This document shows, one piece after another, positions 58,307-64,000 of a stretch of DNA of 64,000 bases. The notes under the pieces were generated by a model, which saw only the letters and a list, made by a program, of their open reading frames with translations, was not told the origin of the DNA and made no database searches. Source of the DNA: Symbiodinium natans (lineage: Eukaryota > Sar > Dinophyceae > Suessiales > Symbiodiniaceae). The stretch lies in the NCBI GenBank assembly GCA_905221605.1, contig CAJNDS010001657.1, positions 176,644 to 240,643 on the forward strand. The letters run 5' to 3'. A program made the position numbers and the translations under genes. Position 1 is the first letter of the stretch. Every line of letters starts with the position of its first letter.

Positions 58307-59984
58307 CTCCACAGCCAACTAAATGCCCAGGAAAGGAAAGATGAAAAGTCCCCTATGTAGGGGCAGGAGAAAAAAATTGGCTCTGTCCCTGCACTCATGG
58401 GTCCCTGCGTAACAGTTGAACCATGTGCATAAAGATCATGACATAGACTAGCAAAGGGCTTGGGGCTGTTCTGTTGGCAGCGCCAAACGAATAGACGTCA
58501 AGGCCCAGTCTCCGGACCTTTTGGAGACTTTGCGAGGTCCTTGCTCAACAACCCTTTGTAAGATTACAAAATGGTGCAGAATTGGGCTTGGGGGGCACAG
58601 CACGGCCGCAGGAACAGACTTAGGCCTGCCAAAAATCTATGATGCAGATTGTCCTGTGAGTGACTACACAAGGTTGGGTTCAAAGCCCATATGCAGAGAC
58701 ATGACGCAGCGGAGATCCCAAGACCTATGTTCACACGTCACAACGTCACGCGCCAGACCACTTAAGACCGTAACGCCCCAAAAAAGGATGCCCCCTCTGC
58801 ACCCCTAAGGCCTATGATTAGGGAGTGGGCGTGATTAAGGCAGCGTAGGTTAATAATGAGAAGTCACTTTGATACGCCGTGCCAGACCTCGCCGTCGGCA
58901 CTGTAAACTCGCATCACACTCCTGGCAGACGGCTCAGTTTCGGCGTAGGATTGTCGACAGGGCCCCTTCACAAAACGGGAAGTTTTCTCACACATTCCTT
59001 TCGGCATGCAGCTGCCGCTTAATTATTCACTCACTATCCTGCAAACCGGGTGAGCACAAACAGCCATAACAAATCTAAGGCAGAGTGCTCCCAGTGCCTA
59101 CCATCACCCACCGCAACAGCAACGTCAACAACAGCAACATCACAGAGTGTCATAATCAATGCAAAATCTTGTTGCCTTGCACGGAACGCTGAGTCCCAAA
59201 ACTCAACCTCTTACTCCTTCCTCTAGAAACAACTCGTAACCTCAGCCCTCACGGAACCCTCGAGAACTCAACCGGAAACATAAACCTAAATCTAAAAGCC
59301 GAAAAAGAAAGTGTCGAAATCCAGACAGGGAATCGTTCCTGAACTCAAAATGACCCAATGGCCGATCCCTGCTCTTGACAGTCCGCACCCGTTCGGGACG
59401 GTCTCCGTGGGCTCTTTGTGCCCGCGATATTTGAAGCCTGGAGACTCTACAGGTGGCTGTTTGAATGAGGGTCAGTTTGCTTGGCCACTTGCGTTTGGCA
59501 CGTGCACGGCTTGGGTCTCCAATACGTCAACCTAAACTAATCGGTGATGTAGGCCGATCTTTGTCTACATTCACTAGTTTAAGCAAGAGAACACTTACCT
59601 TTCGAACAGACAATTCTGTGCGTTTTGGTACGGATCATACGGCTCGGATACGACGTGCAGCACCCCCTTGGTTTCCGTCGGAATATCTTGTCCCTGAACT
59701 GGAAAGCCAGGCTTTGCCTCAAAACATGTGAAGTAAGAAGCGTCTTATTTTGCGGAAATCTCCAGTCGAATCCTCCGCCGCAATCTGCGAGCAACCGTTC
59801 TGATACAGCCGTTTTGGCTACACTCCCAATTGCTACGGCCCTGAAGCCCTACAAGCCCCATAGACTCTAGACTCTAGCCCTTAACTAGGTTTTTGTTTGG
59901 CGGAAGGTTGTTGTTGCGGGTGTGTGATGCATTTTACTCGTTGCGGGTGCGTTTGTTTTTGAGTCGGATACGAGGGAGGCGAGG

Positions 59985-60015
59985 AGTGGGGGTGGGGGTG
60001 GGGGTGGGGGTGGGG
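59985..60015. repeat. (GGGGGT)n tract
   Basis: Four to five GGGGGT units on the plus strand, capable of quadruplex formation. Confidence 0.9.
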
Positions 60016-60302
60016 AGTGCTTTATTGCTGCGGGTGCGGAGCATCTCTGGACATGAAAAGTCACCAGATAACATCTGTTCGAAGCGGAATTCTAGAGTAA
60101 TTTCCTCGATACTGCTTTACAAAATCTGGCAACTTGACTTGCAATATACTTCGGGAGAGAGAACATCTATCTATACTGATTTGGTAGGTGCGTAGGCCTC
60201 CTTAAGTGTTGGGCCACCCACATGGTCCAGGAACTAAATAGAATACTTCTTGAACTGTATATAAAAGTTCTCAGAACTGTATACAAATTTCGAGCAGACG
60301 CT

Positions 60303-60507
60303 CCAAACAGTCCGGAACCGCTCGGAACCATTCTGGACTATTTATGAGCCCGACGTTTATGACTAGTTCGGAACGGTTCCGAGCGGTTCCGGGCGAATTA
60401 TAACCACTGTGGGGCTATTGTTGCGACGTTGACTTGAGCGATGGTGTCTCGCAGCATGGTTGCAAACAGTCCAGAACGGCTCCGAACGATTCCGGACGAT
60501 GTATAAC
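60303..60507. repeat. Duplicated and inverted GGAACCG module
   Basis: A 45-base module CAAACAGTCC(G/A)GAAC(C/G)G... lies at 60303-60347 and again at 60463-60507. Between them, 60364-60396 is an inverted copy (TTCGGAACGGTTCCGAGCGG) that could pair with the first copy into a stem of about 30 bp. TATAAAAGTTC and ACTGTATA repeats lie just upstream. Confidence 0.75.
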
Positions 60508-61649
60508 AGTTCGGCCAGTTTTATATTAGTTCGGGCGTAGTTTATATATAGTCCGGACACATGAAAGCTGGTCCAACAGACCCAGGCCAACAAAGAGGCC
60601 CATGCACCCACTAAATACTGATTCATAGAGAAACATGTATTTCCTCTTGTATTCGGCTCTAATTTTTAGAATAATCGTTCCTCCACAGGTTAACCGACAA
60701 ATTCTGTATTCTCTTGCTCTTACTGTGACATCGTTTGCGAACACGAACATGTATTTCTTGCGTTTGTCGGCGACCCGCCTCTGATCATGGTAAAAGGTTC
60801 CCTCTATATCTTCATAGGAAAGCGTCGGTCGTCTCATTTTCCTATATCTCTTGATATCTCTTGAGAAATCGTACACATGCTTTCTAATTCCTCTTTCCGC
60901 CGACCCCACTGGCGGTTTCGGCGCCCCTCAAGTCGTCCCTTCTCCCTCCCTCGGTCTCTTCGCCTTTCACCGACGCCTTCCCTATGCCCGAAACCCGAAC
61001 AGCAGCCCATCTCGCCCTTCTGCAGTGTCCCACGGCCACGCTGTCAAGTACTCCAAAGGACCCTCTCTTTGTCCCCCTGAATTATCTGCCCAGGTAGCTC
61101 ATCAAGCCAGATGGCAGCAGGACCTTGGAAGTTCAGTGCTTCCAGCTTGGGATTGAGAAGGTTTCGGTCACAGTGGGCCTGGGCAACCTGTGTTGCTAAG
61201 GGCTTCGCAGTTTGCAGGGTTTGGAGACCCTTCAGCTCCAAGATCTTCCAAGGTTAGCACTTCCTGCTGATTGCCCGAAGTGTTGACATCCAGTCTACCG
61301 ATGTTCGGGTTTCTGTTTGGTTTTAGAGTCAAGGCTTCGGGATTCAGCATATTCGGGTGTCAGTGCAAGGACTTCCCACTGGGCCATGCCCTGAAAACTT
61401 ACGAAAGCTGCAAAACCAAGTCCACAACCCAACACATTGCTCCGAAAAGTCCTAAAGCGTGACGAGGCCATGCGGTGAAGAAAAACCTAGCAGATCTGAT
61501 GTCCGATCTGACGCCCTACCGTAAACAGAGCCTGGTTCGTATGCGGGACTATGATAAGGCATGGGTCAACAGTTGGCCGCCACCCTTTGCAAGGGTCCTG
61601 CTGGAGGACTTTGAGGTCAGGGAAAGTCAGACTGTCATACTTTGCAACC

Positions 61650-61835
61650 CTTAACCCTAAACCCTAAGAGCTAACCTTAAACCCTCACAGCTATGACAGC
61701 TATGGACGGGGAGAGGCCCTGGCCAACCATCGCCGCCGCCACCGCTTGAGGAAGCGGCTACGCTTCCAGACCTGAATTGCCATCAGGCTGAATCGCTGCA
61801 CCCTAAACCCCTTAACCCTTAAACCCTAAACCCCC
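61650..61835. repeat. Interstitial CCCTAAA motifs
   Basis: Two groups of imperfect CCCTAAA/CCCTTAA heptamers, at about 61650-61690 and 61800-61835. Confidence 0.85.
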
Positions 61836-61904
61836 ATCTCTAAATGAGCACAGCTCAAGCGAGTGAGGCTGAACGCCAGTTCTGACACAAGAATCAGGAG
61901 ACCC

Positions 61905-62205
61905 GGGCCCGGGACTCACTCACTCACTTCCTCCCTCTGGGCTGCATGTTCACGGCGGCCGAGCAGAATCGGGCGGGGATTGCCAAACAAATTCACAGGA
62001 TCCTAGCTGCCGGCTGCACAGCAAAAGAAGGGGTCCCCACACAAGGCGCGGTTTATGCTGTCACGGGCCCGGGACTCACTCACTCGCTTCCGCCCTCTCG
62101 GCTACATGTTCACGGTGGCCAACTGCAGAGCAAACAACACGGGCGGACGGGGGTTTGCCACACGTTCACATAGTTTCGGTGGCCGACTGCACAGCAAGAA
62201 CACGG
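61905..62205. repeat. Duplicated module, 162-base spacing
   Basis: GGGCCCGGGACTCACTCACT with the following CTTCC(T/G)CCCTC and GCT(G/A)CATGTTCACGG(C/T)GGCC occurs at about 61905 and 62067. A partial third copy with GTTCACATAGTTTCGGTGGC lies at about 62163. Each is followed by a CTGCA(C/G)AGCAA stretch. Confidence 0.85.
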
Positions 62206-62573
62206 GTTCCTTTATCAAAAAACAATAGTAACATAAGGCGTCACTGATACATGTCATGTGCGTGCATTGGCATCAAGCTGCCTCAGCCCACATCGTGCAA
62301 TGCCAATGCTCACGCCAGATTGTTGTCAAGGTTGAGGGTAGCACCACGAGCATGATGGCAATGATCCAATCGTCGTATACGGCAAGCCGACAGGGCAACA
62401 GTGGACATGTCCATCTGGACTGTGAATGAAGACTGCGCACGATGCATTGAAGTCCCGCAGCGAGCTGATGTACATCGTTCGCAACGGGTTCTGTCCACTG
62501 AAAGTTCAAGGAAGAGTGCTTGATGTGTTCCACGTTGTCTGCAACGACTGCTCTGACACACTCTACTCTGCAG

Positions 62574-62976
62574 GGTGTCAAGTTGCGATTCACCTCAAGA
62601 GTTGTCCAAAGGAGGCGCGAAGACGAATTGCTGTGGAACGTTTCGTGGTTGCCTGTGCCATGCAAGCTCTTGAAGTCAGACGACGATCCATTCCAAGCAA
62701 TAGTCCACATGCAAGAATTGTTGAACGATGTTGAAACAAGAAATTCTGAATCTCCCATGAAGCCACGGAAACTCAGAGCCTGGCCCAGCCCTCCAAAACA
62801 CTGTCCGGGTGGGTGTAGCGCAGCCGCCTTGCGCTGTTTCGGGCTTGGGCGCGGGGTTGTTTGTTGACTTTGTCTTCAAGCAGACCGCAGGACTGAACAT
62901 GGACAACATTGAGAAAACAAAGCCACAAGAGGACCCCAAGCAAACAGAAGCCTCCCTAAGGCCCGAAATCGCGTGA
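62574..62976 (+). CDS. 3' end of a spliced gene, function unknown
   Basis: An acceptor CTCTACTCTGCAG|G opens an exon (62574-62808) of 78 codons beginning GVKLRFTSRVVQRRRED and containing NVSWLPVPCKLLKSDDDP. It ends at GTCCGG|GTGGGT with one base left over. The next exon begins at 62891 after GACCGCAG|G, completes that codon and reads GLNMDNIEKTKPQED to a TGA at 62974-62976. The 82-base intron keeps the frame. The protein is hydrophilic, with a basic start, an acidic middle and a charged tail. Upstream exons are expected; a candidate lies near 62460-62510. No domain was recognised. A minus-strand frame (62758-62273) over the same DNA is judged a shadow. Confidence 0.5.
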
Positions 62977-64000
62977 ACCCCTGGTCTCCTGGCTGTCTCT
63001 TCATCGCAGCAGTCATCAGGTGCGGCCGCCCGGACGCCTCGGTGCAAGTTTTGGGGGTTTGATGGAACCCCTTCCGAACCAACGCGTTGAGGCAGTGGAC
63101 ACGCAAAATCCTTCGGAGTCAGGGCGTGTCCGAACCCTCCATACTATGGAAAAGACGTTTATCGACGCTACGCGCCTGAAATTTGGAAGGGATTTGCAGG
63201 CCTCGGAGCCTCCGCTTCCCCAGGTGCGAGGGTTGGAGGTGTAAGGCTTCACGTGAAGCCTGTTACCTGCTAAGTCTTAAATGGACAAAGCAAACGGCTC
63301 CAGGCCCAAAGCGGACGAAAGGGAGTGCGTGTGTCTGTGTGGCTGGTACACCCCGTACAGCATAAGGTTCTAGCGACCGCGCATGGCAGAATACTTTGCA
63401 CGCATGCAGTTACGGTGTGGATGCTCTACGCCATACACTCACCACACCTACTTGGTTTCTGAGGCGTTGGCTGTTTGGATCCGCGACCTGCCAAAAGCGG
63501 AATCTTGATGCGGGCTTCAGGACTCGAGTCTCTGCATGTCCGTACAGCGTTTCGAGGTGAAGGGGGTAGGCTGTTTACCGGCGGACATGCAGGCCCTGCC
63601 CGTAGGCTTAGAAGGCCGCTGCTGTGGTGAAGGCAGCGTAGCTGTTGGGGATCATTTTATACAAACTGCCCCAGGCGTTCAGGCCCAATGCAACTGCCCC
63701 AAGACACAATACCCAATCCGTAAGCTCCACCGACCCATCCCCTGCCACACCCTGGCCGTGGCGCCTCTTCATCTTCGAACTTCTTGGCTTGCACCTTGCC
63801 TCAGGTAGAAAGTTTCGGGCTTTGGGGGGTGGGGGTTGCTGTGTTTGCTCCATGCATCCTCAAACCTGCTGTCAACTCCCTGCAAATCCCTGCAGGATCC
63901 TATGACCCTCCTTATGCCCTCCTGATGCGAGCAAGCTAAGCTCAAAGCTCTCGACCATGAGTTTGACAACCGACTACACTACCTTCAACAACTTTGCAGG
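62977..64000. other. Intergenic stretch, no gene recognised
   Basis: Only short frames on both strands; none has a domain or a supported splice join. Confidence 0.5.

Larger units (their letters stand above)
58307..62573. other. Intergenic stretch with foldbacks and repeats
   Basis: Contains (GGGGGT)n at about 59985-60015, a foldback and duplicated module at 60250-60510, CCCTAAA motifs at 61650-61690 and 61805-61835, and a duplicated 55-base module at 61905/62067. A minus-strand frame of 127 codons at 60526-60909 is Lys/Arg/Tyr-rich and has two similar K(K/R)KYMF(V/L) stretches. It may come from AT-rich repeats and is not called. An upstream exon of the 62574 gene may lie at about 62460-62510 (+). 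Confidence 0.45.

Noticed and set aside
60526-60909. 127-codon Lys/Tyr-rich minus-strand frame
   Set aside because: It overlaps AT-rich repeated DNA, has two similar internal stretches and no recognised domain; kept only as a note.
1-64000. tRNA, rRNA, U-snRNA genes and CRISPR arrays
   Set aside because: Read by eye for tRNA B-box/T-loop patterns, U6 and U2 signatures and regularly spaced repeats with unique spacers; none found. A covariance-model scan would be decisive and was not possible.

Overview
The window is nuclear DNA from a dinoflagellate. The best evidence is an exact copy of the 22-nt dinoflagellate spliced leader (DinoSL) at 39533-39554, placed 53 bases upstream of an ATG and not followed by a splice donor, as in a reverse-transcribed mRNA. 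Supporting signs are plant-type TTTAGGG repeats scattered inside the sequence, very low gene density, short exons with AG|G acceptors and GT donors, many simple repeats, and remains of a large dinoflagellate-type retroelement. No bacterial operon structure, rRNA, tRNA or CRISPR array was seen. Splice joins were worked out by eye from phase; none is confirmed by transcripts.

Layout. 1-10.6 kb: no convincing gene, one TTTAGGG array. 10.7-11.0 kb: small two-exon gene (+). 16.2-16.5 kb: one exon (-). 19.9-20.7 kb: multi-exon gene (-) inside a cluster of TTTAGGG arrays. 23.7-24.6 kb: exon series (-). 27.9-28.5 kb: gene with four short exons (-), the first three joined in phase. 29.5-30.0 kb: long exon (-) resembling a ChaN/Tiki-fold domain. 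30.6-39.5 kb: mostly repeats and homopolymers, one possible exon at 37.4 kb. 39.5-44.8 kb: GC-rich block made of a decayed retroelement. Its spliced-leader-tagged 5' half is on the + strand and its polymerase half on the - strand. 45.6-46.0 kb: decayed PPR-repeat coding (-). 48.2-48.8 kb: two-exon gene end (-). 49.8-50.1 kb: small two-exon gene (+). 51.3-52.1 kb: CT-satellite block. 52.4-52.95 kb: gene with a Cys-rich motif (-). 57.1-58.3 kb: PH-domain-like gene (-). 62.6-63.0 kb: 3' end of a spliced gene (+).

How it fits together. The genes look like unrelated single loci separated by repeat-rich spacers, most of them on the minus strand between 16 and 30 kb. The most interesting object is the 39.5-44.8 kb element. 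A transcript of it must at some time have received the spliced leader by trans-splicing and been copied back into the genome. Afterwards its 5' and 3' halves came to face each other, most simply by an inversion whose breakpoint lies at about 42.17-42.26 kb. A second, different polymerase fragment lies beside it.
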